Shown: piece after piece, positions 35,587-44,975 of the stretch
Position numbering within the stretch: position 1 is the stretch's first letter
How the letters are laid out: each line of letters opens with the position of its first letter
Assembly (NCBI GenBank): GCA_028112705.1
Contig: JAOGYN010000011.1
Coordinates: forward strand, 1-64,000
DNA: 64,000 bases
Reading direction: 5' to 3'
Source of the DNA: GCA-002712045 sp028112705
GTDB taxonomy: Bacteria; Pseudomonadota; Alphaproteobacteria; Rhodobacterales; Rhodobacteraceae
Position numbers and translations under genes: made by a program
Notes under the pieces: generated by a model
Seen by the model: the letters and a program-made list of their open reading frames with translations, nothing else
The model's database searches: none
Told to the model about the DNA's origin: nothing

Positions 35587-37731
35587 TTATGCTCCAATAA
35601 AGTTCAGGCGTTTTTTCTGTCTACGCATTTGAAAAAATTTAATAATAGATTTTTGGAATTGCGATAGTATGTTTTCCATATTCGTTGGATTGTGAACAAC
35701 GTCTGCTTGAAAAAAAGAGGGGCAAAGGATGGCTGCATCGGCGACCTCTCCACAATTCCCACAACCAACACAACTTTGATCTATACTAGCAATGGGGTCA
35801 TCTCTAAGAGGATCATCTAATTTCTTTAGGGAAAGAGATGGGCACCCTGATAATCTGATACAAGCATGATCACCGGTACAAATATCTTCATCTACACCAA
35901 AACGTGGAATCTCGGTTCTAACCCCATTACTTATATTGTTATTTCTAATTGGCTTTTCACGCCTTTGTTTATTTAGCATGCATTCTGAAGAAGCGACTAT
36001 AACTTTTGGCCCATCATATTCAGTGGTTAAGGCTTCCTTTAGCACTTCTTTCATTTTTTTCACGTCGTAGGTTCTATCAATTTGTCTAACCCATTCAACG
36101 CCAACACCCTTTAAAGCTTTTGAAATAGGATTTTGAGTTGATTTTGTATCGTTATCTGCTCGAGATGACATGACATCTTGACCGCCGGTGGCCGCAGAGT
36201 AATAGTTATCTACAATTAGTGCGACGCTGTCCGATTTGTTGAATACCATATTTCCAATCGAAGATGACAAGCCATTATGCCAAAACCCGCCATCACCAAG
36301 TATTGAAATAGCTCTTTTTTCGCCGCCACCATCAAATGCTGCATTTGAAGCAGGTCCAAGGCCATAACCCATTGTTGAGCCTCCAATTTCGAATGGGGGC
36401 AGGGTAGCAAATAAATGGCATCCAATATCACCAGTAATTTGATGTTTGCCTAGATCTTGCTCAATAAGTTTCATGGCAGCAAAAATTGGTCTTTCTGGAC
36501 AACCTGTGCAAAAACTAGGAGGCCGAATTGGCACTGTTTCTGATAAATCAGGTATTTGAGTAGGGGTTACATTTGGGGATCGAACTTGACCAGGTAGAAT
36601 ATCTGGCATTGTTGCTTTGATAAAACTTGTTAGACTTTCCAGCATTATTTGGCCTGTATATTCACCTGCCATCGGAAAAGTATCCTTTCCATACAAACTT
36701 ATTGAACTTTTTGACCGGTATAAAAAGGTTGAAAGATTTTGCTCAATAAATTCTGGTTGCCCTTCTTCGACAACTAGGATTGCTTTTTTATCTTCACAGA
36801 AAGAAAGAAATTCATTCTCGACCAATGGATATGTTACATTTAATATGTAAAGAGGTATCGAGCTATCTCCATAGATGTCAGCTAGGCCCAATCTTTGTAA
36901 AGCTCTTATAACTCCATTGTACATGCCGCCTTGGATCACGATTCCAATTGAAAAGGTGGCAGGACCAAATATCTCGTTTAATTCATTTTCGATTATAAAT
37001 TTTTCTGCAGCAGGCCATCGGTTATTAACTTTGTCTAGTTCATGAACGTATGACATGGGCGGCAAAACAACTCTAGAAAAATCTCTTTTAGGATCAGATA
37101 GAGCATCTTTAACACTTAGTGGTGGTGAAACATTATCCTTGGTTTTATAGCTACCTGTTACATGACAACAACGGATTCTAACCATGAGCATCACTGGAGT
37201 GTTAGAAGCTTCAGAAAGCTCAAACCCATTTTTTACAGAGTCTACAATTGAGGGAAGGTTAGGACGAGGATCCATAAGCCAAAACTGGGATTTCATTGCA
37301 AATCCGTGGGTTCTCTCTTGCATTATAGAGGAGCCTTCACCGTAATCTTCACCAACAATTATTAATGCGCCCCCGTTTACGCCAGATGAAGCTAGGTTAG
37401 CTAACGCATCGGAAGCAACATTTACTCCAACAGGTCCTTTAAATGTTACCGCACCTCTAATTGGATAGTGAACACTTGCTGCTAACATTGCTGCTGCTGC
37501 TGCTTCAGATGCATTTGCTTCAAATCGAACTCCAAGCTCTGTCAATAATTCCTCTGCATCTGCTAGTACATCCATCAAATGAGAGATTGGCGCTCCTTGA
37601 TAACCTCCAACATAACCAACGCCATTTTCTAAAAGCGCCTTAGTAATTGCTAAAATACCTTCGCCGGTAAAGGTATCACCATCTCCTAACCGTAGATGTT
37701 TGACTTCTGATTTAAATGAACGTTCAGCCAT
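35587..37731 (-). CDS. iorA: Indolepyruvate ferredoxin oxidoreductase, alpha subunit
   Basis: 714 residues. The N-terminal pyrimidine-type domain has VGYVGGYQGAPISHLMD and GAVTFKGPVGVNVASDAL. FCTGCPERPIFAAM, GDIGCHLFATLPPFEIGGST and SILGDGGFWHNGLSSSIGNM form the ThDP-binding domain. The C-terminal ferredoxin-like region contains CTGDHACIRLSGCP and CVGCGNCGEVADAAILCP; the first cluster motif is irregular in spacing. GGAG precedes the ATG. The complex is cytoplasmic and uses ThDP, CoA and ferredoxin. Fourth gene of the minus-strand arm, right after marR. Confidence 0.93.
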   Translation of the reverse strand: MAERSFKSEVKHLRLGDGDTFTGEGILAITKALLENGVGYVGGYQGAPISHLMDVLADAEELLTELGVRFEANASEAAAAAMLAASVHYPIRGAVTFKGPVGVNVASDALANLASSGVNGGALIIVGEDYGEGSSIMQERTHGFAMKSQFWLMDPRPNLPSIVDSVKNGFELSEASNTPVMLMVRIRCCHVTGSYKTKDNVSPPLSVKDALSDPKRDFSRVVLPPMSYVHELDKVNNRWPAAEKFIIENELNEIFGPATFSIGIVIQGGMYNGVIRALQRLGLADIYGDSSIPLYILNVTYPLVENEFLSFCEDKKAILVVEEGQPEFIEQNLSTFLYRSKSSISLYGKDTFPMAGEYTGQIMLESLTSFIKATMPDILPGQVRSPNVTPTQIPDLSETVPIRPPSFCTGCPERPIFAAMKLIEQDLGKHQITGDIGCHLFATLPPFEIGGSTMGYGLGPASNAAFDGGGEKRAISILGDGGFWHNGLSSSIGNMVFNKSDSVALIVDNYYSAATGGQDVMSSRADNDTKSTQNPISKALKGVGVEWVRQIDRTYDVKKMKEVLKEALTTEYDGPKVIVASSECMLNKQRREKPIRNNNISNGVRTEIPRFGVDEDICTGDHACIRLSGCPSLSLKKLDDPLRDDPIASIDQSCVGCGNCGEVADAAILCPSFFQADVVHNPTNMENILSQFQKSIIKFFQMRRQKKRLNFIGA

Positions 37732-37739
37732 ATTTACTC

Positions 37740-38222
37740 CTAGAACTCATGTTTACGAATATTCTTCAATATTTTTTGTAAAGTTATGATAAATTGTGAT
37801 TTTTCTGCATCGTTGATTTCATTAAACATATCATTGTAGCTGTTTAACATATCAGGCCAGAGTGATCTGAATGCGTCTGAACCTAAACGTGTTAGATAAA
37901 CTCGTGTCGCTCTCGTGTCGATGATATCAATTTCTCTTTTAATAAGTCCATCTGAGTTTAATTGTTCTAATGCTCGGCTAAGAGTTGACTGTTCAACTAC
38001 CGCGTATACGGCTAATTCGCTAATCAACATTCCATCAACGGCGGATAATACAGCTAAAGCTCTCATCTTAGGGGTTGTTAAGTCTAGAGAAGTCATTTTT
38101 CGTCTTAAAGATTCATTGTACCTGCCCATAATTCTGTTCATTAAATATGGCGCAAATTCATCAAGCAAATGATCCTCTAGTAGAGGTTGTTTTTTCTTAA
38201 TACTTTCAAATCTTTTATTCAT
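37740..38222 (-). CDS. MarR-family transcriptional regulator
   Basis: 160 residues. The winged helix is MLISELAVYAVVEQSTLSRA, LEQLNSDGLIKREIDIIDT, RATRVYLTRLG. Starts inside the stop of the PYROXD2-like gene (ATGA) and ends 8 bases before iorA, so it is embedded in the operon. Best candidate to bind the tandem repeats in the divergent promoter at 40638-40720. Confidence 0.92.
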   Translation of the reverse strand: MNKRFESIKKKQPLLEDHLLDEFAPYLMNRIMGRYNESLRRKMTSLDLTTPKMRALAVLSAVDGMLISELAVYAVVEQSTLSRALEQLNSDGLIKREIDIIDTRATRVYLTRLGSDAFRSLWPDMLNSYNDMFNEINDAEKSQFIITLQKILKNIRKHEF

Positions 38223-39784
38223 GCGCCCAGCCTCTTAGCTAAATTGAAACCTGAGCCACCGCTCAATCCTGGGCCTGGGTGGGTTGAGGCGCCAATGTGA
38301 TGAAGGTTCTTCACAACAGTTTCATTGTTTATTGAATTATTAAAGGGTCTCCAAAGGAAGAACTGATCAATTGAACACGCTCCCCCGTAGGGATCACCAC
38401 CCACTAAATTAATATTCAATTTTGAAAGCTGGCTTGGGGAGTAACATTGCCTTTGTATTTTAATGTTTGTGAAATTTTTAATATGATTTTTTAGCAAACT
38501 TTCAACCCGGTCTGCAAATAATTCAGTGATCTCGTTATCCCATTCAGACCCGCCGTTAATTATACCTGCGGCATCTCCTTTTATTGTTGACGGCGCGTCT
38601 GGAATCTGAATCCATAAAATACTCTTACCAGTCGGACATCTTGTTGGGTCTAGTGCGGTTGGTTGCCCTACGCAGATAGTGGGCGTTTCTGGTAGCATGC
38701 CTCGTTCAGCTTCATTTGATGATTTTGAAACTGCATCAATACCGTCAGATAAATGAATTAATGCCACCTCACGTAGTTTTGGATCAGTCCATTCTGGGGG
38801 AGCATCTAATGCATAATGGATCTGAAAATTCCCTCTCCCATGCCTAAAGTTCACCTTTTCATTTATCGTTTCTGTGCCGCTGCCACTTAATAATCTATCA
38901 TATAACTGCCCTGGCGTAACTGATGCTATTACACTAGGAGCGTCTATTTTTTCCCCACCTGTTATTATTACACCAGTCACTTTTCCATTTCTTACAACAA
39001 TCTTATTTACATCGGTTGAACTTAAAAACCTTCCACCATTTGCCTCAATTAAACTTTTAAAAGCTGAAACGGCTTGTCCAGAGCCGCCTTTTACAATTGG
39101 GGCTCCTGCAGCTTCCAAAGCGAATGCTATTACTTTTCCCATTTGTCCAGAATATGTGCTTTCAGGTGTTAGGCCTGTATGTAGCACCCATGGAGCAAAT
39201 AAGGCTTGTGGCAACGGGTGTGAGTATGAACTCTCAAGCCAGGTTCTTGCCGAAATTAATGCACCACCAAACCAGTTAATTAAGTTTCTGAAACCTTTTT
39301 TCCAAATCTGTTTTGATATAAGTTTAACCATTTTCCAGGACCACAGAGAGCCACCAAGTAAAGAAAATAAAAAATCAGCATCGTTTGCAATTTCATTTAT
39401 ATCTTTTAAAAATTGCTTTCCGTCATCATCATTCAATTTGCTAATTCTTTTGAAATTAGTTGATTGATCTGTCGATAAAATGAGACTTGTACCATTTGGT
39501 CGTATTACCGCGGTTGGATTGGCAGATTGACAAAATTCCAACCCGTATTTTTTTAAATCGCTACTTAACTCTGCATAAGCTGGTGATGTTATAAATAAAA
39601 CGAATGTTGCAGCCATAATGTCGTGTTTAAAGCCTGGTAGCGTTATCTCTTCCGTGGATAAGCAGCCACCAAAAGATTCTGATCGTTCAACAATCAGAAC
39701 CTTTTTTCCTGCACGAGAAAGCAAGGCGCCTGCCACCAACCCGTTTATTCCGGAGCCAATTATAATATAGTCTAAACCGGCCAT
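38219..39784 (-). CDS. PYROXD2/phytoene-desaturase-like FAD oxidoreductase (1)
   Basis: 521 residues from the ATG at 39784. YIIIGSGINGLVAGALLSRA then KKVLIVERSESFGGCLST is the N-terminal FAD-binding motif; the end HIGASTHPGPGLSGGSGFNL is the conserved C-terminal FAD segment of phytoene-desaturase/PYROXD2-type enzymes. No carotenoid genes are nearby, so the substrate is probably not a carotenoid. It sits between the cyclase and marR. A homologue begins the opposite arm at 40746, so two different dehydrogenation steps or a heteromer are possible. Confidence 0.88.
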   Translation of the reverse strand: MAGLDYIIIGSGINGLVAGALLSRAGKKVLIVERSESFGGCLSTEEITLPGFKHDIMAATFVLFITSPAYAELSSDLKKYGLEFCQSANPTAVIRPNGTSLILSTDQSTNFKRISKLNDDDGKQFLKDINEIANDADFLFSLLGGSLWSWKMVKLISKQIWKKGFRNLINWFGGALISARTWLESSYSHPLPQALFAPWVLHTGLTPESTYSGQMGKVIAFALEAAGAPIVKGGSGQAVSAFKSLIEANGGRFLSSTDVNKIVVRNGKVTGVIITGGEKIDAPSVIASVTPGQLYDRLLSGSGTETINEKVNFRHGRGNFQIHYALDAPPEWTDPKLREVALIHLSDGIDAVSKSSNEAERGMLPETPTICVGQPTALDPTRCPTGKSILWIQIPDAPSTIKGDAAGIINGGSEWDNEITELFADRVESLLKNHIKNFTNIKIQRQCYSPSQLSKLNINLVGGDPYGGACSIDQFFLWRPFNNSINNETVVKNLHHIGASTHPGPGLSGGSGFNLAKRLGA

Positions 39785-39789
39785 CAAAG

Positions 39790-40578
39790 TTACTTCTGTA
39801 CTAAAGCCATTGCTCTAATTGGACTCCCGGTACCTCTTTCTATTTTTAAAGGCGCAGCGATTAGAATTGCTCCTTTGGCGGGTAGTTTATCTAAATTTGC
39901 AAGAGATGCTAAGCCAAAGCAATTATTTTTATGTAGAAGATTGTGTGCTGGAAATGGAGGATCCATTCCACCTGCTTGGCCCGCGTCTGTTCCAATACAC
40001 TGGCTGCCCCAACCAACAATATCTTTTGATAGTAAATACTCAAGACAATCAACTGATGGGCCTGGTGAGTGAGGACCATTTTCATCAGCATTTAAGAACA
40101 AATCTTGATCATGCCCCCTGCTATCCCAATCTGTTCGCATCACAACCCATTCACCTTTATTAATCGAGCCATGCTCCAATTCCCATGATTTCACATGATC
40201 AGCTGTCAAAAGAAAATCTGGATCAGAATTTGATGCTTCAGAGCAGTCAATAACATTAACAGGTGCTACAAGTCTTTGAACAGAAAGAGTGTCAGTGAAA
40301 CCATCTTCAAAATCCTTGCCAGTTATCCAATGATGGGGAGCATCAAAATGTGTTCCTGTATGTTCTCCAAGTACCATCCAATTCCATGCGAAGAAAGGTC
40401 CATCTTCGTCATATTCAGAAATCTTGTGTATTTCTACTTTTGGAGTAGGTTTGGCAAAATCGGCTGGCAATTGTAAGATTGGTGTGTTTGGACCAAGTGT
40501 CCCCGTGCAATCTACGACTTCTATCTCTCCTGATAACAACTTTGGTCCAAGACTATTAAGTAATTCTGATGAACTCAT
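39790..40578 (-). CDS. Cyclase family (kynurenine-formamidase-like) metal hydrolase
   Basis: 262 residues from the ATG at 40578 (AAGGAAA upstream), preferred to ATG 40605. GEHTGTHFDAPHHWITGKDF is the signature HxGTHxDxPxH metal motif. VVMRTDWDSRGHDQDLF and GSQCIGTDAGQAGG follow the family pattern. Members are formamidases, isatin hydrolases and similar Mn/Zn amidohydrolases. First gene of the minus arm; it may open a ring or amide in the imported compound. Confidence 0.88.
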   Translation of the reverse strand: MSSSELLNSLGPKLLSGEIEVVDCTGTLGPNTPILQLPADFAKPTPKVEIHKISEYDEDGPFFAWNWMVLGEHTGTHFDAPHHWITGKDFEDGFTDTLSVQRLVAPVNVIDCSEASNSDPDFLLTADHVKSWELEHGSINKGEWVVMRTDWDSRGHDQDLFLNADENGPHSPGPSVDCLEYLLSKDIVGWGSQCIGTDAGQAGGMDPPFPAHNLLHKNNCFGLASLANLDKLPAKGAILIAAPLKIERGTGSPIRAMALVQK

Positions 40579-40637
40579 TTTCAATTTCCTTTTTTTGTTT
40601 ATCATTAAAATTATTGATCTATTCTGATACGATTCGG

Positions 40638-40720
40638 CTAGACAAATTTAAATGCAATTGCATATAACTAGACATATTTGAATGCATTTGCAATTATATT
40701 TAAATGCATTTGCAAATATA
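40638..40720. promoter_or_regulatory. Divergent promoter with three operator-like repeats
   Basis: Two 30-bp tandem units start with CTAGACAAATTTAAATGCA (40638) and CTAGACATATTTGAATGCA (40668). A third core, AAATGCATTTGCAAATA, starts at 40702. Each core is near-palindromic (ATGCAATTGCAT, GAATGCATTTGCAA, AATGCATTTGCAAAT). AATGCA begins at 40651, 40681 and 40703, spacings of about three and two helical turns. The site lies between the cyclase and the plus-strand PYROXD2-like gene, suggesting cooperative binding of the embedded MarR. Confidence 0.75.
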
Positions 40721-40745
40721 ATTATCAAGGAAGTGGTGAGATTAA

Positions 40746-42320
40746 ATGGCAATTACTGAACCAGATGCAATTATTATCGGTGGAGGACATAATAGTTTAG
40801 CCTGTGCATCACATTTAGCTGTTAAGGGTTGGAAAGTACTAGTTTTAGAAAAAGCTGAAGTTGCTGGAGGTGCTGTAAAGAGTGGTGAGTATACGGATCC
40901 TGGCTTTCAACACGATTGGGCAACAATGAACCTATCTTTATTTGGTGGTTCTAAATTTTTTCAAAAATATGAAAAGGAATTAATTTTAAATGGCTTGGAG
41001 TTTGTTCCCACTAAAAATTGTTTTGCAAGTGTCTTTCCCGAGGATAAGTGGTTAGGTATTAGCAATGATTTATCTAAAAATCTTAACCAAATTTCAAAGT
41101 TTTCAAAAGAAGATTCAAGGGCCTGGAAAGAATTGAGTGAAAATTTCCCTGAAGAGGCCACTACTATTTTTAGGTTATTGGGAAATAAACTGAGCTTTAA
41201 GAATTTAATTTTTCTATTTTTCTCTATTGTTAGAAAAAAGGGCATAGGCGGTGCCATGGATTTTATTAGGTTTTTATTAATGTCTCCCAGGGCATGGTTA
41301 GATGAAACTTTCAAATCTAGATACCTAAAATCCACATTGGCTGCTTGGGGAATGCATTTGGACTTTTCACCAGATACGGCTGGGGGTGCATTATTTCCTT
41401 ATTTAGAGGCAATGACTAACCAATCTTTTGGAATGGTTCTAGGAAAAGGTGGTGCTGATACAATCATTAAAGCCATGATTGGTTTAATACACTCAAAAGA
41501 AGGCTCAGTGGAGTGTAATTCAGAAGTAAGTGAGGTTATCCAAGAGAGTGGAAGAGCCATCGGTGTTAGACTTATTGATGGTAAAATTATTAAAGCCAAG
41601 CGTTGTTTGATAGCAAATGTTTCCCCGTCAGCTCTTCTTAAGCTCGTGAATCAGTTTGATAACTCAAGATATTCAAACGGCCTTAGTAATTTTAAGCACG
41701 CACCTGGAACAATGATGATACATCTTTCAATGAACCAGTTACCTGATTGGAAAGCAGGGGCCGAGTTGAAAGATTTTGCATATGTACATATTGCTCCTTC
41801 GTTAGAACAAATGGCTAAAACTTATCAGCAAGCAATAGAAGGTCTGTTGCCTGACAGGCCAATAATTGTAGTTGGCCAACCTACGTCAGTGGATAGTTCG
41901 CGGGCTCCTTTGGGAAAACATATACTTTGGATTCAGGTCCGAATGGTTCCAGGACAGATAAATGGCGATGCTAGCAAACAAATAAAAGAAAATGACTGGT
42001 CAAAAATTAAAGATATTTATGCAGAAAGAGTCCTTAATATAATTGAAGAATATGCGCCCAATACAAAAGAAAAAATTATAAAACGTAGGGTCATATCACC
42101 TCTGGAATTGGAAAAAGATAATCCAAACCTTGTATTTGGAGACCAAATATGCGGTAGTCATCATTTGGCGCAACATTTCATTTTCCGCCCTGTAAGAGGA
42201 TATACAGACGGAACCACGCCGATTCCAAATTTGTACCATACGGGTGCTGCAATTTGGCCAGGGGCTGGTACTGGAGCAGGTTCAGGTTATTTACTAGGCA
42301 GAAAGCTTGCTGGGGATTAA
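40746..42320 (+). CDS. PYROXD2/phytoene-desaturase-like FAD oxidoreductase (2)
   Basis: 524 residues. AIIIGGGHNSLACASHLAVK and WKVLVLEKAEVAGGAVKSGE form the FAD-binding N-terminus; YHTGAAIWPGAGTGAGSGYL is the C-terminal FAD motif. The middle shares layout with the paralogue at 38219 (GMVLGKGGADTIIKAM against KGGSGQAVSAFKSLI). It opens the plus arm and is followed by the ABC importer after an (AAAAT)-rich spacer. Its reaction is presumably an oxidation of the imported substrate. Confidence 0.88.
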   Translation: MAITEPDAIIIGGGHNSLACASHLAVKGWKVLVLEKAEVAGGAVKSGEYTDPGFQHDWATMNLSLFGGSKFFQKYEKELILNGLEFVPTKNCFASVFPEDKWLGISNDLSKNLNQISKFSKEDSRAWKELSENFPEEATTIFRLLGNKLSFKNLIFLFFSIVRKKGIGGAMDFIRFLLMSPRAWLDETFKSRYLKSTLAAWGMHLDFSPDTAGGALFPYLEAMTNQSFGMVLGKGGADTIIKAMIGLIHSKEGSVECNSEVSEVIQESGRAIGVRLIDGKIIKAKRCLIANVSPSALLKLVNQFDNSRYSNGLSNFKHAPGTMMIHLSMNQLPDWKAGAELKDFAYVHIAPSLEQMAKTYQQAIEGLLPDRPIIVVGQPTSVDSSRAPLGKHILWIQVRMVPGQINGDASKQIKENDWSKIKDIYAERVLNIIEEYAPNTKEKIIKRRVISPLELEKDNPNLVFGDQICGSHHLAQHFIFRPVRGYTDGTTPIPNLYHTGAAIWPGAGTGAGSGYLLGRKLAGD

Positions 42321-42361
42321 TTAAAATAAAATAAAATAAATTAAATTAAAATAAAATAAAT
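42319..42361 (+). repeat. Short tandem (TAAAA)-like repeat upstream of the binding-protein gene
   Basis: About 40 bases built from TAAAA/TTAAA units end just before the GGGAG ribosome-binding site of the ABC substrate-binding gene. Copy-number slippage could alter spacing or local transcription, though AT-rich genomes produce such runs by chance. Confidence 0.5.
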
Positions 42362-42375
42362 AGGGAGACTAACAT

Positions 42376-43905
42376 ATGATTAAAATTAATCGGAGAAATT
42401 TATTAAAAATATCGGCTGCCTCAGCTGCATTGGGAACTGCTGGTAAGCCAGTATTTGCGAGTGCAATTGATGAGCTTGTAATAGCCTATAACGTCAATTT
42501 ACCAAGCTGGGATCCTACTGTAGGAATGTCATCAGTTAACCCAACAATCCAAGGCATATATCAATCAGTTTTTGATTTATTTATTGCGCAGAACACAGAT
42601 CTTAGCTTTGGTCCAGGTTTGGTTACTGATTGGGGCTGGAATGATGATAATAGTCAAATTCACATGACTGTGAGAGAAGGTGTTTCATGGCATGATGGCT
42701 CACCATTCACGCCCGAGGATGTCGTATGGTCTCTGGAGCGAGCTGGTAACCCTGAATCAGGAAATCCGATCCAATTTGTTTGGGGTACAATTGGTAACTA
42801 TTCTATAGATGGAAACCATATTACGGCAGATGTATTACGTTATGATCCTACAATTTTCAAATGGATGTCTTTTCTAACGGGATATGTGATGCCAAAAGCC
42901 TATTATGAGAAGGTTGGCGCTGAAGGTTTTGAAGCAGCACCTATTGGAACTGGTCCTTATATGGTTGATAAGTTTGAGCGAAATGCGTTTGTAAGATTAA
43001 AAGCAAATGCTAATTACTGGGGTGGAAAACCTGAATTTGAAAATGTTACGATAAAGTTTGTAACGGATGCATCTTCTAGAGTAGCTGAAATAGAATCTGG
43101 TAATTCTCATGTGACATTAGAAATGTCTTATGAAGAATATGATCGCTTAAGGGGCAAATCAGGGATAAATGGAACTGCAGCACCTGTTTCTGATATTGGT
43201 ATGATATTTTTAAATGATATTGATGTTATGTTGGATCCAAATGTGCGTAAAGCTGCAGCACATGCTATAAATAAGCCACTTATTATTGAAAAGTTAATGT
43301 CAGGTTATGGAGTGGCGATTGATACATTGCAAACGCCAGATTACTCCGCATATGATCCATCTATTTCAGTAGCTTATGACCCAGCAAAATCAGTGGAACT
43401 TCTTGCCGCTTCCGGTTACTCTACAGACAACCCAGTTAAATTTAAAATCCAAACTACTAAAGGCTTTAAGCCAAAAGACTATGAAGTTATTCAAGCGATA
43501 GTTGGGCTTTGGCGCAAGGTTGGTATAGAAGCTGAGATTGAGGTTTATGAGATAGCTAAACATTATGAATTGAGAGCTACCGATACATTAGCACCTGCAG
43601 CATTTTATAATTGGGGTAATTCAGTAGGAGATCCTACGACCTCTACTGGATTTGCTATGTATGGCCCTTCACCGCATTCGGTCTGGGATGGAGAAGACAT
43701 GATAAATATGATTAACCCTCTTTGGGGTGAGTCAGATGAAGCAAAAAGGATAGCGGGTTGGAAAGTGGTAGATAGACACATTGCTGAAAATGCATTGGTG
43801 ATTCCATTATTACAATATGTTCAACCAATTCTTCACTCTTCTGGTGTGAATGTAGTGCCCCATGCTTCTGGCGCGTTATTACCGCACTTAATGACTAGAG
43901 CTTAA
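42376..43905 (+). CDS. ABC transporter substrate-binding protein, peptide/nickel (SBP_bac_5) family
   Basis: 509 residues. The N-terminus NRRNLLKISAASAALGTAGK is a twin-arginine-type signal; mature protein starts near FASAID. WDPTVGMSS, GVSWHDGSPFTPEDVVWSLE and TGPYMVDKFERNAFVRLKAN are SBP family 5 hallmarks. It binds the ligand (peptide, opine or other amine-containing molecule) in the periplasm. GGGAG precedes the ATG. Followed by a strong hairpin and the two permeases. Confidence 0.93.
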   Translation: MIKINRRNLLKISAASAALGTAGKPVFASAIDELVIAYNVNLPSWDPTVGMSSVNPTIQGIYQSVFDLFIAQNTDLSFGPGLVTDWGWNDDNSQIHMTVREGVSWHDGSPFTPEDVVWSLERAGNPESGNPIQFVWGTIGNYSIDGNHITADVLRYDPTIFKWMSFLTGYVMPKAYYEKVGAEGFEAAPIGTGPYMVDKFERNAFVRLKANANYWGGKPEFENVTIKFVTDASSRVAEIESGNSHVTLEMSYEEYDRLRGKSGINGTAAPVSDIGMIFLNDIDVMLDPNVRKAAAHAINKPLIIEKLMSGYGVAIDTLQTPDYSAYDPSISVAYDPAKSVELLAASGYSTDNPVKFKIQTTKGFKPKDYEVIQAIVGLWRKVGIEAEIEVYEIAKHYELRATDTLAPAAFYNWGNSVGDPTTSTGFAMYGPSPHSVWDGEDMINMINPLWGESDEAKRIAGWKVVDRHIAENALVIPLLQYVQPILHSSGVNVVPHASGALLPHLMTRA

Positions 43906-43912
43906 AAAAAAC

Positions 43913-43945
43913 TAGGGCCATCAATAAAACTTATCGATGGCCCTA
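43913..43945 (+). terminator. Hairpin between the binding-protein and permease genes
   Basis: TAGGGCCATC (43913-43922) pairs with GATGGCCCTA (43936-43945), directly after the SBP stop. It is followed by CCTTTAAAAAA, not a clean T-run, so it probably protects the SBP mRNA 3' end or causes partial termination, giving more binding protein than permease. Confidence 0.65.
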
Positions 43946-43964
43946 CCTTTAAAAAAGGCGCAAA

Positions 43965-44975
43965 ATGCCCATTTTAAAAAATATTTTTATTCGCATTTTT
44001 TCTATAATGATAACACTAACTGGTGTTGCGATTATAGTATTTTTTGTCATCAGGGTTGTCCCAGGAAATCCAATTTCAATGATGCTTCCACCAGGAGCTA
44101 CCGAAGATGACATTTTACGATTAAAGGCTCTTTATGGCTTTGATAAAACTATAATTCAGCAGTTCTTCATTTGGATTAATGGTGTTTTACATGGAGATTT
44201 TGGAAACTCAATATCGCTTCGACAACCTGTTCTTTCTTTAGTATTAGGTAGATTACCTGCGACATTGGAGCTTTCGATTATGGCTTTGATAATAGCTTGT
44301 CTTCTTGGAGGATTATTAGCTCTTCTGGGTACTAGGCTCAGAGAAACAAAGACTGAAGGAATAATAGATGGAATAAATGGAATGGCGATGTCTGTTCCAG
44401 ACTTTCTATGGGGGCTGGTTTTTATTTTATTATTTGGTGTAATGTGGCCAATCTTTCACATTTCGGGTAGAATATCTCCATCGATCGATATAAATTTTTT
44501 AACACAGTTCTATTTACTTGAGAGTATTGTAAGATTAGATTTTAAAGTTTTTAAAGATCTTTTAGCGCATATGTTAATGCCCGCTTTAGCACTTTCCATT
44601 CCATTAGCAGCTATAATCTCTCAATTACTAAAACAATCTTTAAAAGAAACTATGCATCTTGATTATGTCACTTTAAGTCGTACGAAAGGTTATGGTGAAA
44701 CTCATGTGATACTACGTGAGGCATTACCTAATGCAGTACTTCCTACTTTGACATTAGTCGGCGTGCAGTTCACATTTTTAATTGGTGGTACGGTAATTAT
44801 TGAAAGATTATTTTCATACGAAGGCTTGGGAAATATGGCTATTGACGCTGTTATTAATAGGGATCTTCCCTTAATACAGGGCATAGTAATATTATTCGCC
44901 TTAATTTTTACTTTTGTTAATCTTTTCGTTGATTTAACCTATACACTACTAAATCCAAAATTACGTAATGGTTGA
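43965..44975 (+). CDS. ABC transporter permease (DppB type)
   Basis: 336 residues, six membrane segments. N-terminal FFVIRVVPGNPISMM and GFDKTIIQQFFIWINGVLHG are DppB-like. The EAA loop reads DYVTLSRTKGYGETHVILRE then ALPNAVLPTL, contacting the ATPases. Overlaps the next permease by 8 bases. Confidence 0.93.
   Translation: MPILKNIFIRIFSIMITLTGVAIIVFFVIRVVPGNPISMMLPPGATEDDILRLKALYGFDKTIIQQFFIWINGVLHGDFGNSISLRQPVLSLVLGRLPATLELSIMALIIACLLGGLLALLGTRLRETKTEGIIDGINGMAMSVPDFLWGLVFILLFGVMWPIFHISGRISPSIDINFLTQFYLLESIVRLDFKVFKDLLAHMLMPALALSIPLAAIISQLLKQSLKETMHLDYVTLSRTKGYGETHVILREALPNAVLPTLTLVGVQFTFLIGGTVIIERLFSYEGLGNMAIDAVINRDLPLIQGIVILFALIFTFVNLFVDLTYTLLNPKLRNG

Noticed and set aside
38874..39467. 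197-codon plus-strand ORF
   Set aside because: Antisense shadow of the PYROXD2-like gene; no independent motifs.
38219..42320. Carotenoid biosynthesis
   Set aside because: The two phytoene-desaturase-like proteins lack crtB, crtY or crtE neighbours and sit in an importer/catabolism locus; they fit the PYROXD2-like branch.
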